Origin: [Phialemoniopsis] sp. UDSM-2020
Lineage: Eukaryota > Ascomycota > Sordariomycetes > Thyridiales > Thyridiaceae
NCBI GenBank assembly: GCA_018873225.1
Contig: JAEILZ010000001.1
Span: 1,860,001 to 1,924,000, forward strand
Direction of reading: 5' to 3'
Length of the DNA stretch: 64,000 nt
In this document: one piece after another, positions 11,501-23,796 of the stretch
Layout of the letters: every line of letters starts with the position of its first letter
Numbering within the stretch: position 1 is the stretch's first letter
Made by a program: the position numbers and the translations under genes
Notes under the pieces: model-generated
Seen by the model: only the letters and a program-made list of their open reading frames with translations
Database searches by the model: none
What the model was told of the DNA's origin: nothing

Positions 11501-13071
11501 TTGACCGGGACTTGCTGTTGACCATCCGCCTGACCCATTGGGACAGGAGGCCGGCGGACGGGGGCGTTGAGCGTGTTCATGGCTGGGCTCTGAGATGCCG
11601 GCATTGGCCCGCCCAGCCCTCCAGGCTGACCCTGCAGTTGCTTGGCCGCCGCTTGGGCACGCATTTGCGCATTCTGGTTCTGGACGTTGAACGCCTGCTG
11701 CATTTGTTGCGTTCGCTGAGGTTGGTTCGGGGTCTGCTGGTTGTTCATATTATGCATTGGCTGCGGGGTGGCATTGCGGCCTGGCTGGGCTTGATTTGCC
11801 GGAACCACCACCTGACCAGCTTGCTCAGCCATGATCCCTTGCTTCTGCTCATTCATGATGCTTTCGAACCCAGAGAACTGATTGACTTGGCCTCCATTCT
11901 GTTGGGCGACTGCGTTCATCATCTGAGGGTTCATGGCCCGCTGCAGCTGCTGTTGCTGTTGCTGCTGTTGCTGCTGAAGCTGCATCGCTTGCTGTTGTGG
12001 GTTGAGGCCCTGCTGCCGGCGGAGGTTTTGTGCTTGGCTCTTCAACTGGGAGTAAGCCTGCTGACAGAAATACCACATCAGGGGATCTTTCCCAGAGGAC
12101 CTGATGTTGGCCATCTGCTGCGGCGTCAGCTTGTTCGTTAGCGACATCATGAGCTGTGACTTCTGAGTGTCGTCAGCGCCGGTGTATAGACGCATTGCAA
12201 ACTCCTCGACTTTCTGTCGATCAGCAGCAGAGAGGTTGGCCATATCCACGGTCCCACCGCCGTTATTGGGTCTCATCTGGTTCTGGGGCATCTGCATGTT
12301 GTTTTGCCCGGGCATTACTCGCATGCCCGGGTTGGCCATGTTCATGCCCATGAGCTGCGGCTGCTGTGGTATGGGTGATGCTTGCATCGGTTGCTGGAGA
12401 TGTTGCAGTCCCCGCTGTATAGGCTGACCCATAGGCCCGCCCATTTGCCCCTGGAGAGCTGCATTCTGGTTCAGAAATAGCTGTTGCTGCTGCTGCTGTA
12501 CAGCCTGCGCCTGTGCCTGGGCTTGAGCAGCCGCTTGTGCTTGAAGGTTGTTCTGTAGGTTCTGGGCGATGCCCGCTTCGTTAGATTGGCGTTTCGTAAA
12601 CATTTCGTGCGTCTTTGCATTGAGCTGCTTCTCCCAGGTCGCCTATCACATGGTCAGCGACATCCAGATAGGTACTCGTTTAATACTTATTCACTCTACG
12701 AACCTTATCGGGCATTTCGTTGAACATTTTCCTCTCGAAATCTAAACCGAAGTGTGCAGCTCTTTGCCAGTCTTGGCCTGGGGTGGCGAGGATAGCGTTG
12801 GATATTCTGCAAACAAGTTAGCATGTTATCAGATACTCGATGGAAATGGCTCGTTTCTATCATACAGATTGATGGCTTTGCCCATGCGCTCGGGTATTCC
12901 GACCGAAGCTTGCCAACCTGGAGGATGGTTGGGATTAGCCATGAGATTTTGTACAACAATCTGGGAGAGTTGTTGCTGATTGATTTGTGTCGGCGGAAAT
13001 CGTTGTTGGGGCGGTCTTTGCTGCCCCATCATCTGGCCAGCAGCCATCTGCTGCTGGAGATTGGCGGCCAT
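8511..13071 (-). CDS. med15: Mediator subunit 15 (fungal MED15/Gal11), KIX domain
   Basis: Four exons: 12866-13071, 12704-12806, 9946-12642 and 8511-9887, all frame-consistent, 1460 residues. An in-frame stop 11 codons upstream fixes the start MAANLQQQ. Joining exons 1-3 rebuilds an N-terminal KIX-like domain (about residues 50-120) with GWQASVGIPERMGKAINL, then LISNAILATPGQDWQRAAHF and FERKMFNEMPDKATWEKQL; it straddles two introns. The middle is a long Gln/Asn/Met/Pro-rich region including a run of ten Gln around residues 325-335. A conserved helical block with LPPEVKKWKDLKAWIQQN, a segment near RFRLVRQFQDADKMQ, and an acidic, activation-like tail follow. A basic GKRRKTS (about 1143-1148) may be an NLS, and a C2H2 finger sits at 1187-1212. 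MED15 is the Mediator tail subunit that receives activators. The polyQ length may vary between strains. Confidence 0.88.
9258..9335 (-). other. C2H2 zinc-finger-like segment inside MED15
   Basis: The codons give C-x4-C-x14-H-x4-H (C1187, C1192, H1207, H1212 in my model), with a Phe five residues after the second Cys. This fits a slightly long C2H2 finger placed between the disordered middle and the acidic C-terminus. Confidence 0.6.
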
Positions 13072-15574
13072 GGCCGCGGACTTGGATTGGAGGCAGGCCC
13101 AAACTCAATAGGCGGGGTTCCGTGGGTGTTCCGTGTTCAGAGTGGTACCAAGTACAAGGATATGCAAGAAGATTCGTCGTGAGTACAGGTCACGCAATGT
13201 GCTGTACCGCTTTCTGTCCTGACAATAGGGCAAAGAGACGTCGAAATCCTGCAGGCAGCCTAGCGCGACCAACTCAAGCCTCCATGCATCCAGATTATGT
13301 GCAACCAAGCTCGTCGTCGATAGGGTAGCACGTCAAGCAAAAGTCGTCCGTGGGAACCAGCGCACCTCAATACGTCAAAGAGGTCATGGGCAGGTGTATA
13401 TGGGCCGGGCAAGGTCACTCCGGTCGACGTAGGTATCGTGTGGTCCAAGGCGTATATACCCAACTATTGAGAGCTCGGGCTCTGCCAAGAATAGAGGCGA
13501 CGACACTGCCAGACCGGTTGAGGTAGACCTCGCTCGAGCGCTATACAGCTCCGGTCGTTGCTGAGAGCCCTTCCGCTCAGTGATTGATCCTCGGGGTCGA
13601 TTCCGAACTCGTCTCACAAACTTTTGGGTTGAGCGAGTTTACTTAGGGCTGGTCGAGCAAGAGCTTTCGTCTCTGAGAAGACTACAGGTGTACAAAGGAA
13701 TCAGATAGACCCGCGAAACAGCGACGAGCTTCCCTGGACTGCGACACCTGGGAGACGTATGGGCAGGGTTAATGCGGTCGATAGTACGGGTCAGGGCATA
13801 GATCGAAGTATCGTCGTGGTCGCAAATCGGCAAAGCTATATGCAGTGGTCAGGATCTGTCCTAAAGGGGAACGAGTTGTGTATCGCAGGAGTCGTGGTGG
13901 AAGTTGGCAGGCAAGCAGGCAAGCGGGTAGGTGAAAGGGTGCAAGGATTGTGAAAGGCGCTATTCAGAAACAACGGGTTCGTACCGTGAGCAAGCGGTCG
14001 GTCGTCAAGAAGGAATAAGAGACAAGAAAAAAGAGGTGATTGAAATGCTCGTGAAACTCGTCCTGTCTGCAAATCCGCTCCACGTAGGGAGGACGAGGCT
14101 TGAAGACGAGAATTCCCGGGGGAAGCAAAAAGGTGGTAGGTGTAGGTAACGGTATTGTGTCGAGCGAAGTGATGAGGATGGGCACACGCAAAGAAGAGCG
14201 AGGGAAAAGAATGAGTGGAGGAGGATGGAGAGAGACAGACTGGAGCAGGCAGGGCCCGGCAGAGTCAAAGGTGGTGGTGGTAGTAGAGTAGGGTAGGTTA
14301 GGTACCTTGAATACCTAGAATCCCTCCTCTTCCTGGTGGCTCCCGACGGTACCTCGAAACCTTGGAAGTCGCTCTCCAAGGCGAAGAAAGTGGGTGGGTG
14401 TGTGGGTAGACTAAGAGGAGATGGGCGGCCCTGCTGTGTTGTGTGAGTGGGGATGTACCTGCTGGTACCTCTGCCACACACACCTTTCCCTAGTCCTCCT
14501 CTTGTCTATCCGTCTTCTGTTTCTGGGCTGCTGCTGGCTTGCTGGCTCACTCACTCACTCCAGTTTGGACTGGTCGCATGTGGTGGATGGGCGTTGATGT
14601 TGTTTGATGGATGGGATAGGGACAAGACAAGACAATGACAAGGGGGGGGCGGCGATCGATGGCCTGGCTGCCCGCAACACCTTTTACCTACCTTTGTCTG
14701 ACCGACCTCTCTTCATCTACTGTACGTGAGTGATGATGCCTTTGGTCGCTGAATCACCACAGGCATTGCTCTTGCACGAGCACGATCTCTAGATCTGGGT
14801 ACTTTGGGTTTTCTGATCGTCAGCTAGATGTGACCGTCTTTTTTCCCTCAATTCAACACTGCTCTACCCATATTATTCTACCTATGTAATTCTACTGCTT
14901 GTGGGATACAATGTGGAGGACCATGGCCAGCGAATAACCTCACAATCCAGATTATATACCTAAATAAGATTTCACAAGTGGTTCTTACGAAACTCTCACA
15001 ATAAACCACTCTATGCTGGGCATTCAAGGACATCACGTCCACCGTCTGCTCGTCCATCTTGTATTGTTTCCGCCGACGTGATCTGGCCACTGTTCTCTGC
15101 TCTTGTTCCTCCATCTCTGCCACCCCTTCCTAGACCTACCTAATCACCCCCACCCACCACGACCACGACCACACACCAACTGGACCACACCCACCTCACT
15201 TCCCGCAGCACCAGAAGGACGCCAGAGGAGAATGAAACAGGTGATCCAGGTGCCGGCCGTGGCAAGAACACCTGGAATAATCCAGAACCACATCTCTGGA
15301 AGGGCGATGTGTATGCACGAAATGAACCAGGTAGGTCAAGCAGAGCACGACTGCTCCCGACGACATCGTACTGCATCCCTGGACGAAGAGGAGAAGCACC
15401 CGCTTCCTACTTGCAAGTCACTATGTACAAGGGCTCGTAGCATTATATCTCGATCCTCTCGCCAAGTATCAAATCTCGAACAGAAGGCTTGCCGCTACCC
15501 AAGTACAGAGGTTGGATGCAGGGTAGGAGTTAGAGAACGACCCTTGATCCAAGAGTCAATACTGGGCAGGAAAA

Positions 15575-15738
15575 TCGAAATTTAAGCCTGCAACATCCGC
15601 TTCAGAGATCAGTACAGAGGTGGTAAGGGTAAATAAGACGTCTCTGCGAGGTACTGACCTAGATGGGTTTGGGTAGTGGGATAACCATCCATCTAGCAGT
15701 CGAAACCTAACAGGGGTGTCGAAATTTCAGCCTGCAAC
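15575..15738. repeat. 20-bp direct repeat pair
   Basis: TCGAAATTTAAGCCTGCAAC at 15575-15594 recurs at 15719-15738 with one mismatch (C for A at position 10). The copies start 144 bp apart. An AGTACAGAGG motif lies between them and another lies just upstream of the first. Confidence 0.8.
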
Positions 15739-17764
15739 CTTCGTACGTACATACGTACTTGGACAGACAGGTTGGAGCCGAGCCAACGCTGGGATTTACC
15801 CTGGGATGACCCTTGTTAGCGCTGTCCACTCACCTGCAGGGGCGACAGGCTCTTTGGCTCTTCAGGCTTTTGAAGCCACATCCAGATTGAGTAATGCTCA
15901 ACCATTGCTTTTTTCGACTTTCTTGCTTCTATTGAAGATCCCTAGACAGCCCAGCCAGACAGCCTTAAAGTACCCCGGGGTGACAACCAGAGAGGCAACC
16001 TGCTTCTGCTGCCAATCGTGTTTTCCTCGTATGTACGGAGTATGTATGTCTAGGCACGGATGCACGCAGGCGTTGTCATTGCCGTCAGTATCTCGCATAA
16101 TTGCTTCTGTGCCAAAGTTGTTAGCCTTTTTGCCCTTCATCTGTCGACAACACCAGAGCGATCATTGGCGGAGCTCGTGGTGACGAAGACCAAACCAACA
16201 GAAAGGAAGGGCCGCCGGCCAGAGACAACAGACACTTGAATGGAGTTGTTACAGTCCCGATATGCGGCCTATCGCGGCGTCCTCCCCCGTTCGTGACCCA
16301 ACGTGCTCTTTGAGCCTTCGTGGACAGCTCACCGACCATTTCCAAAACCAAGACCTGATTTGGGATCGCTATAGAAAGGAAGAGCGAAACAAAACAGCCA
16401 TTGCGATCCTCGTCGTACACCCACTCAAATTCGCCGTTTCAAGTAAAAACATTCAATGCAGAGTGCATCAAGTACAGAGGATTGAAGGGCAAGTAACACA
16501 TTCCTGCGACATATTAACCTTGATGGAACTGGGGAGTAGGCTTACCCTCCACCTCACTGTTAATACCAAGGACAACCCTGCCAGAGCTTGCAGACTGTTT
16601 AGGAAGAAGCATGAATGTGTGATCTGTAGTGTACGCAGCCTAGATGGATTTGTTCAAGTCTGGCTTAATGATACCTGATCTGTACCAAGGCGGCTTTCCA
16701 AAGATCACGAGAAGACTTGGGTATGCACTTCTCTATTCTTATCCACGGCTCGGATCGCATAGCACGAAAAGCAAGATATTTTGACACATCCAGCCAGCCA
16801 TTCAGCCAGCACCTGCCTTGTCTACCATCCATTGGCCGAGAAAACTGCCTTGAAAGGTCCGTGGTGAGACAACAGCTATGAAGTCCGCCACTGTGACGCA
16901 AGGCCCTGTGTGATGGAATCTGGTGCGTATCTGGTATTTGTATGGCCTCGGGCACTACACTGTATGATATCGCGGTTAATGAGATCTCCAAGTTCCGTCT
17001 TGGAGTTCATAGGGCAAACCTGGGTTTCTGACTCGTTCGCATCGACCAAGAGTCGTCGAGCAGGACGCTGAGACGCGGGCTGCAGCTGCCGTTCACCCAC
17101 CCTTTTCACGGGCCGGATCTACCCACTGAAGTCTGGTAACTGAAACAAAAGCCTCAACTCTTGTTGCTGGTACTCAACTGAACCTCGTGTTCAATAGCCA
17201 TGGCTTGGGAAAGCTTGGCTCAGATGAGCTCGACCCAAGGAGCGCCATCTCTTTTTTCCCTCGCACTATGAGATGAGATCAGCACGGTGAAGAGGACGGC
17301 GAATGAAGCTTTGAGCAGGTCTCTACAGTCCAGTCCGATGTGGGTCAAGGAACTGACATTTGAGGTGGATTATTAGCGGCAAGACGAGCGCAGCCAGCGT
17401 GAACGATAAGGTCTCACACCTCTGCGAAAGCCCACACAACTGCCACGGCGCGGGAGCTAAAACAAGTAGGCTCATCACCTAGACCCCAAGATCCTTTGTG
17501 GCTGCGTTCTAGTCTCAATTGAGGATACCTGTGACTACCAGAGGTCCAGCCTCCTAGGCCCCTCTGTTGCGCTGCACAAGGTTCGCTCACTTGGCTCACC
17601 AATCCTTGGAAAGTTTGCCTTCCAAAACATGCTCCTGCCATGAGCGCCCGGGAAAATCAAGAGGAAAGACACTCAGTGGCACCGGGTTTGCTAGAGACGA
17701 GCCAGTTACTGCTTGCCCAGGGACAGAGCACAGGATCGCCAAAGAAGAAACGGGCTTCCGCACG

Positions 17765-17816
17765 TGTGTGTGTGTTCGTGTGTGGGAGTGCGTGTCTACA
17801 CGCGCGTGCGCGCCCG
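17765..17816. repeat. Alternating purine-pyrimidine tract
   Basis: A GTGTGTGTGTG run is followed by interrupted GT and CGCGCGTGCGCGC blocks. The composition favours slippage or Z-DNA. No gene is attached to it. Confidence 0.7.
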
Positions 17817-20800
17817 TCTGATCTGGGTCGTACCCGGAAGAGGCACCATGAGGTCGGTCTCCAACCTCCGTCTCATGTTTGCCAATTCTTAACGGCTGAA
17901 TGCTTCGCGTGTATCAGTCGGCAACGAAAATGACCAGCACCGGTTGCTAATGTCCAAGCGACGTGTGCTAAGGGTCGCTCTTACCCTGCTAGCAAGTTCA
18001 CCCTAGAGCATACTTGCCTGCAGACCAGACCCTGATTTTCGGGCATGTGAATCAAATCTTTGGAGCTCGAAAGGGCAACAGAAGGCGGGAAAATCGAAAA
18101 GATGGATGCATCTAAAATCGGAGATTTGGTCTAGAAAAGAGTGAAATGGCAGAGATCGGACAAGATCTTGCCCTGTGGTGCTGAACCAACATTTTGCGAG
18201 CCAGGCAAGTCGTCCTTTTCCTCTCTTTTGATACAGCAGGGCACGTTTGATCGTCACCGTCAGAGGAAGAGGGTTGCCAGGGATCTGGGCAAAGGCGAGG
18301 GCAGAAGGGAGCAAGATTGGGTGTGGCCCAGGTGTGGGGAAAAGAGGGACTCCCTCCCGAAAACAACCCCAGTCAATCATCAATGTCAGTGTTCCTGGCT
18401 TCATCCCCTTGTTCACTTTTCTCGGCACAAAACAGACAGATCTTCCTTTTTAGCAATGCAGCCAGCCAATGTCCCGCGACGGACCCTATGTACTTGCCTT
18501 ACAACTTCGTACATACACCTGATGCACCATACCTAGTACCCTGTCTGTCTGGGGGCGGCTTGTCAAATGGATGTGTGTATGTCTGAATGGATGCAGCAGC
18601 ATCTGTGGCTCGCTAGATGGATGGGGGGCAACAGTGGACAGCGGCCAGATTCATTCTCGATATCAAATCTCCTCCCTCATTTCCTCGTCTTGTTTTCCCC
18701 CTCCACATGGGATTGGTGCCCTTGTGTGCAATACGGAACTATCCTCTTGCAGCTTTCTCTTCAGGCACGCGAAAAGGGATTAGTGCCAGGTCGACGCCTC
18801 GATTGGCTGCCGGTGGGCATCTGCTAGACAAGGGGGACCCCGGTCAGCACTTAGCGAGTCGGTACCCCGAAGTACCTCGACTGGACCCATCCGGTGCCAT
18901 CCTGGGCACCCGACTTCTCGACTTTCTTGCGCGTGCTGGCTGATGGAGGGGCGTTAGGAGGCCCCAAGATGACAATGCCAGCTGACAAGAGCGCCCGGGA
19001 AGGCCACACGCCTTGTCAGAGAGGTCCATTGATCTGCCCAGTCAGACAGTGGGGAGCTGATGCTATCCTTTGTTCTCGATCATCTTGGGGACTTGTCGCG
19101 CGTCGTCCTCGACGACGTTTGTCATCTTCGCTGTCGCCGCTCACCTAGGACTGTCGCAGACCTCGCCAGATCTTACCTTTACACCCAAGTGGGTGACGGC
19201 CCTACTTGATGGCTCTCCTTATGGATGTACCCCCAGTTGCTAAGTGATCATCAAGGACTATGCCACAACATACCCAAGTGGAAATGGATCGATCGTTCAG
19301 TCTGTCTGTAACTTTGGTAGAGATTGATCAATGACCATCTACGTTTCTGACACTCACCTGGCACCTTTCCAATGGTGGATCGGGTGCGCAAGTAGAGAAG
19401 CGCAAAGAATCACATGCGACATATTGCAATTTCTACTTCCATTTCTACGGAGGGGAATTTTGCCAGAAGAGCAACTTTGGTTATCTGGAATTCAAAATGG
19501 CGACTAGGCCCGCCACACTGGTGCTCAGGACGAACGACGACTGGCGCTGTTGTGGACATTTACTGGTCCTGGAGGTTGGCAAACCGAAACTTCAGACTGA
19601 TGCAGGTACAGTAGCTATTGTTTCGTCTCGTCCTCGATGGACCTAGACGAACGTGTCAATCCGGGAGTACACCTCGCAAGCAGCTGGCCCGAAAGGTCGA
19701 TTTACTTCGGCCAACAAATAGCAGGTATCACGGATGCAGGCCGACTGGTGGTGAAAGACGTACTATTCGCACGTAATGATGTATTTTGCTCATTATTGCT
19801 ACCTTTAGGACCTTTGCTTTTTCTCCTCTCTTTCTTTCTGAACGAAATACGAGTTCCTCAGGCCATGCTCGGGCTACACAAAGTGATATGTATACAGCTT
19901 GTCAGGCGGTCTCTTGTGGCGATGATTCGCCCGGGCGGCCTTGCGGCGTAAGCTGGGGCGGTGGTGGCCCAATGGGCGGTGCGCTCACGGCAAAGCCCTA
20001 CGAAAGGGACGAAAGGGGGCGCGGTATGCATCTCTTTGATCATTGTGCAGCTCGACGGTAAGTTGACAGGCAAGTCTGGCAAATGATGATGCGTGCTTTC
20101 CTGGGTGCCTTGTTCTGCCCGATCGCTCAAGGTCAAAAGACCAGAGGTGATGCCTCCAAGTACTTTTAAATACGATTATCTTATTACCGCTGTGACTTCC
20201 GGTCTGCTCGCTCCCGGCTTGGAATCTGCTCTTGGCACAGATCAAAATAGAACAGAGACAGAGCAGTTGAACGAGAGGTAAGAAGGCAAAGGAAAAGACA
20301 GAGGGCCAACAAGTGCATTGATACATCTCAGTCCAGACAGATCGTGGAGTAAGTACCAAGGCTACACTCAAAGGCGTATGATAGTAATCATCATGTAGCA
20401 CTGCGAGCCATATTTGGTAGACTATTTCACCGAGGAATCAAGTCAAGCAGCAGCCCCTAAAACGACTCAAAGAGTGTGACACCTCCAAATGTCTTAGGTA
20501 GAGTATGCGTCGTCGACGCTTTCGCACGACGAACGGGCGATATAACCTGACTACCTGATTTAGATCATCCGACACGCTATGTGCGCGTGATCGCTGGCTC
20601 GGTGACATGCCACTCCGCCATAGAAATGCTATCGTGGGCTCTAAAGGAAGGTTAATAAAATACCAAAGCATGGTCTGAGAGAAAATCGTAAAAAGTATGT
20701 TTATACCCAGACATCTGACCGCCATTCCCATCACCCTGTTCTACGTAGCTACAGTAGGTATGTACATGCACACCCCCAATCGCCCATGACGCCCGCAAGA

Positions 20801-21717
20801 GCCGGACAACAATGAGATCGAGCAGGGGGCCAGTGTGGTAGTCTAGTCGACATTTCGTAAGGCTAAGGGGGACAAGGGGTGAGACAATGGTGACTTTGCT
20901 GGGACGCCAAGAACGTCAGGACTGCCCAAACGCATTGTGAATTCTCGAGCTTACGGTAGTTCGACACTGCCTGGACTTTGGTGTGCGCGTAATCGTTTCT
21001 TCCAGAGCTTTGGGTGTTCGTAGTAAATTTGTATCGAGATGGTAGTGTTTTCTCTCAGGCCAGGAAACAAGACATTTGTTCAAGCTTCGGTTCGTCGCAT
21101 GTCTCTCGGTAGTAGTTCGTTACTTGGGTACATGTCGCCAACTGGAAATGGTTTTGGGCGCAGGATCCTTGTTGACGGCGGCTACAGGGACCTTGCAGTG
21201 ACAATCCCGACGCCTCCCAATGGTCAGGGTGCTGCTCTTTGTGCTATTCTGGTGGGCAAAATTTAGCTGGAGGTAGCAAACACGGGCAGCTTTGTTGCAA
21301 GCCCCACCAGGTAGGTACTTTCTGAATGGCGAGGAATGAAGCTTAAATCAGGTACCGTACGAAGGTAAGGTTAAGCAAGCGTCAAATCTTCCTGGGTGGG
21401 AGCCGCTGTGGATTCTCTTCCTTCCTGACAACAAGAGGATAAAGAGGGACACAGGGAGTCTTCCAAAGGTGGGTCATAGATTGGGAAGGCGGGGACCTTC
21501 CTGATTGGGTGAGCTGCCTGGGGGCGGGAGCTCGCTCCTGCACCTGCCGCCCGCCTTGCCATTTTGGCGTCCTGGCATCCTCGTCATCCATGATTGGCTT
21601 CTCGTTAGCTTGTCTTCCCAAAGCTACCAGACCTCTCAACCAACGACATATCAAACAATTGCATTACTGCGCTCGAGTATCGCCAGCTGCAGCCACATCG
21701 ATTTGTTTTTTTCTTAA

Positions 21718-23410
21718 ATGCTGAAGGGTTGCAATTCCTTCAGCTTGCTGATTCGTCCTAGCATCGTGCTGAGCACTCCACGAATTGCTTCACGTGCCCC
21801 TTCTATCTTCATCTCTCGCTTCTCGTCAACCTACTCCTTATCAGCCATGGCACCTCCCAAGTCCGCCAACGAGTTTGTTGACTTTGTCAACGACTCTCCG
21901 ACACGTGAGTCTGATATACGAGGGGTGAGGTGTTCCGTTGTCGGTTTCCTGTCCATGCTAACCTGAGCACCCTCAAGCCTACCATGCTGTGGCGTCCTCC
22001 ATTACCCGCCTTGAGAAGGCTGGATTCAAGCCCATCAAGGAGCGAGACAACTGGGCATCAACTCTCCGCCCGGGTGGCAAGTACTACGTAACCCGTAATG
22101 GGTCGTCGATCGTGGCATTTGCCATTGGCGCAAAGTGGCGTCCCGGCAATCCCATGGCCATGATTGGTGCCCACACGGACTCACCGTGTCTCCGTATCAA
22201 GCCCGTCAGCAAAAAGACTGCCAATGGCTTCATGCAAGTCGGAGTCGAGACGTACGGCGGAGGCATCTGGCACAGCTGGTTCGACCGCGACCTGAGCATC
22301 GCCGGTAGGGTCCTTGTCAAGGATTCCAAGGGTAACTTCCAACAGAAGCTCATCAAAGTCGACAAGCCCATCCTCCGCATCCCCACTCTCGCTATTCACC
22401 TTGACCGCTCCCCCGAGTTCAATCCCAACAAGGAGAATGAACTCTTTCCCATTGCTGGACTCGTCTCTGCGGAGCTCAACAGGACCGGCGCCTCACCCGC
22501 CGATGATAAAGCCAAGGACGAGGGTGCGGAGACGGAAGACTTTCAGCCTTTGAAGCAGATGTCCGAACGCCATCACCCCTATATTCTGGATATCATCGCT
22601 GAACATGCTGGCACGGATACCCAGAACATTGTGGACTTTGAGCTCGTTCTGTATGACACACAGAAGTCATGCCTCGGTGGCTTGAACGATGAGTTCATTT
22701 TCTCTGCTCGTCTCGACAACCTGAACATGACTTACTGCAGCGTCATGGGTCTGATTCACTCTGTCAACTCGACGAGTCTGGACAACGATACATCCATCAG
22801 ACTCATCACTTGTTTCGACCACGAAGAAATTGGCTCTACGTCTGCCCATGGTGCCAACTCAAATTTGCTGCCGGCCATCATCCGCCGCCTCTCTGTCATT
22901 CCCAGCTCACAATTTTCTGATAACTCTAGCGACAAGTCATACCACCACGTCGAGGCAGAAGGCGACATGGCCACTGCCTACGAACAGAGCTGCTCTACCT
23001 CGTTCCTCGTTTCAGCGGACATGGCTCATAGTGTCAATCCCAACTACGCAGGCAAGTATGAGAGCAACCACCAGCCCGAGATGAACAAAGGCACCGTCAT
23101 CAAGATCAATGCCAACCAGCGCTACGCCACGAACTCGCCCGGCATCGTTCTGCTTCAGGAGGCCGCCAAGATTGCCAATGTGCCCCTGCAACTGTTCGTT
23201 GTACGCAACGACTCGCCTTGTGGCAGCACCATTGGGCCTATGCTTTCCGCCAAGATGGGAGTGCGCACTCTTGACCTTGGCAATCCCCAGTTGAGCATGC
23301 ACAGCATCCGCGAGACTGGTGGCTCGTATGATGTCGAGCACTCCATCAAGCTCTTTGAAGCCTTCCTTTCCAACTACTCCAAGCTGGAGCACAAGATTCT
23401 TGTAGACTAA
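21718..23410 (+). CDS. Aspartyl aminopeptidase, peptidase family M18
   Basis: Two exons, 21718-21904 and 21978-23410, intron GTGAGT...AAG, 539 residues from the first ATG. M18 enzymes are dodecameric zinc proteases that remove N-terminal Asp/Glu. Metal and active-site blocks are present: AHTDSP (H128, D130), RLDN (D309), DHEEIGS (343-349), SADMAHSVNP, NDSPCGSTIGP and QLSMHSIRE (H504). The first 43 residues (MLKGCNSFSLLIRPSIVL, then Arg/Ser-rich) look like a mitochondrial presequence. A second ATG at 21847 (MAPPKSANEFVDFVNDSPT) gives the usual 496-residue cytosolic form. Both starts may be used, giving dual targeting; that is inference. The TAA is at 23408-23410. Confidence 0.95.
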
Positions 23411-23796
23411 GTTGTATCTACTCGCATGTAGTTGAAAATATCAGGATTCTGAGTACAGAGCATCCAATGTCGGCCATATATGGCTTGTCTTCCGATTGGG
23501 TCCTCAACTCTATTTCATTATCTGCATTCCTACAAGTCATTAAAACATTCAATACAGTGCAAGTGCATATGTTCCCTTCATCAGTGGCCGGCAGATTCTC
23601 TCGTATTTGTGGATATCTCAACCGACTAATGTTTTTGCTAAGTTCACTTGAACAAAGGCGCCAAACTCCAGATATACCTGCCCAATCCCAGACTCCCAGA
23701 TCGAATAACAGAATCGAATGACAGAATTCAATAGCAGATTCACCGCCCCAGCATCCCGAAATTCGGAACCGATATAGTCGTCTTTACCTCACCGGG
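23411..23796. other. Intergenic, convergent gene ends
   Basis: Spacer between the 3' ends of the M18 peptidase gene and the minus-strand gene that follows. AT-rich with no feature I can support. Confidence 0.6.

Larger units (their letters stand above)
13072..21717. other. 8.6-kb gene-poor region between divergent genes
   Basis: Shared upstream DNA of MED15 (-) and the M18 aminopeptidase (+). The first 1.5 kb is pyrimidine-rich on the MED15 sense strand (14100-14600), as in fungal promoters and long leaders. Beyond it are dense GGTACC/AGGTACCT-type and TACGTAC motifs, three copies of AGTACAGAGG (15502, 15611, 16471), a GT/GC-rich alternating tract near 17765-17815, and the 20-bp repeat listed separately. 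None of the frames up to about 160 codons shows a family signature or sensible splice sites. Noncoding RNAs or regulatory DNA are possible. I recognise no tRNA, 5S or snRNA here. Confidence 0.55.

Noticed and set aside
10423..12141. Plus-strand Leu-rich frames opposite MED15
   Set aside because: Antisense of Gln-rich codons (CAG/CAA read as CTG/TTG), which creates artificial Leu-rich frames.
14725..14825. Possible C/D box snoRNA (GTGATGA at 14730, CTGA at 14749 and 14813)
   Set aside because: The boxes are short and common, the terminal stem is weak, and no C' box or clear guide match is visible.
18003..18536. Frames on both strands at about 18.0-18.5 kb
   Set aside because: Overlapping frames of similar length on opposite strands, none with family similarity; most likely noncoding.
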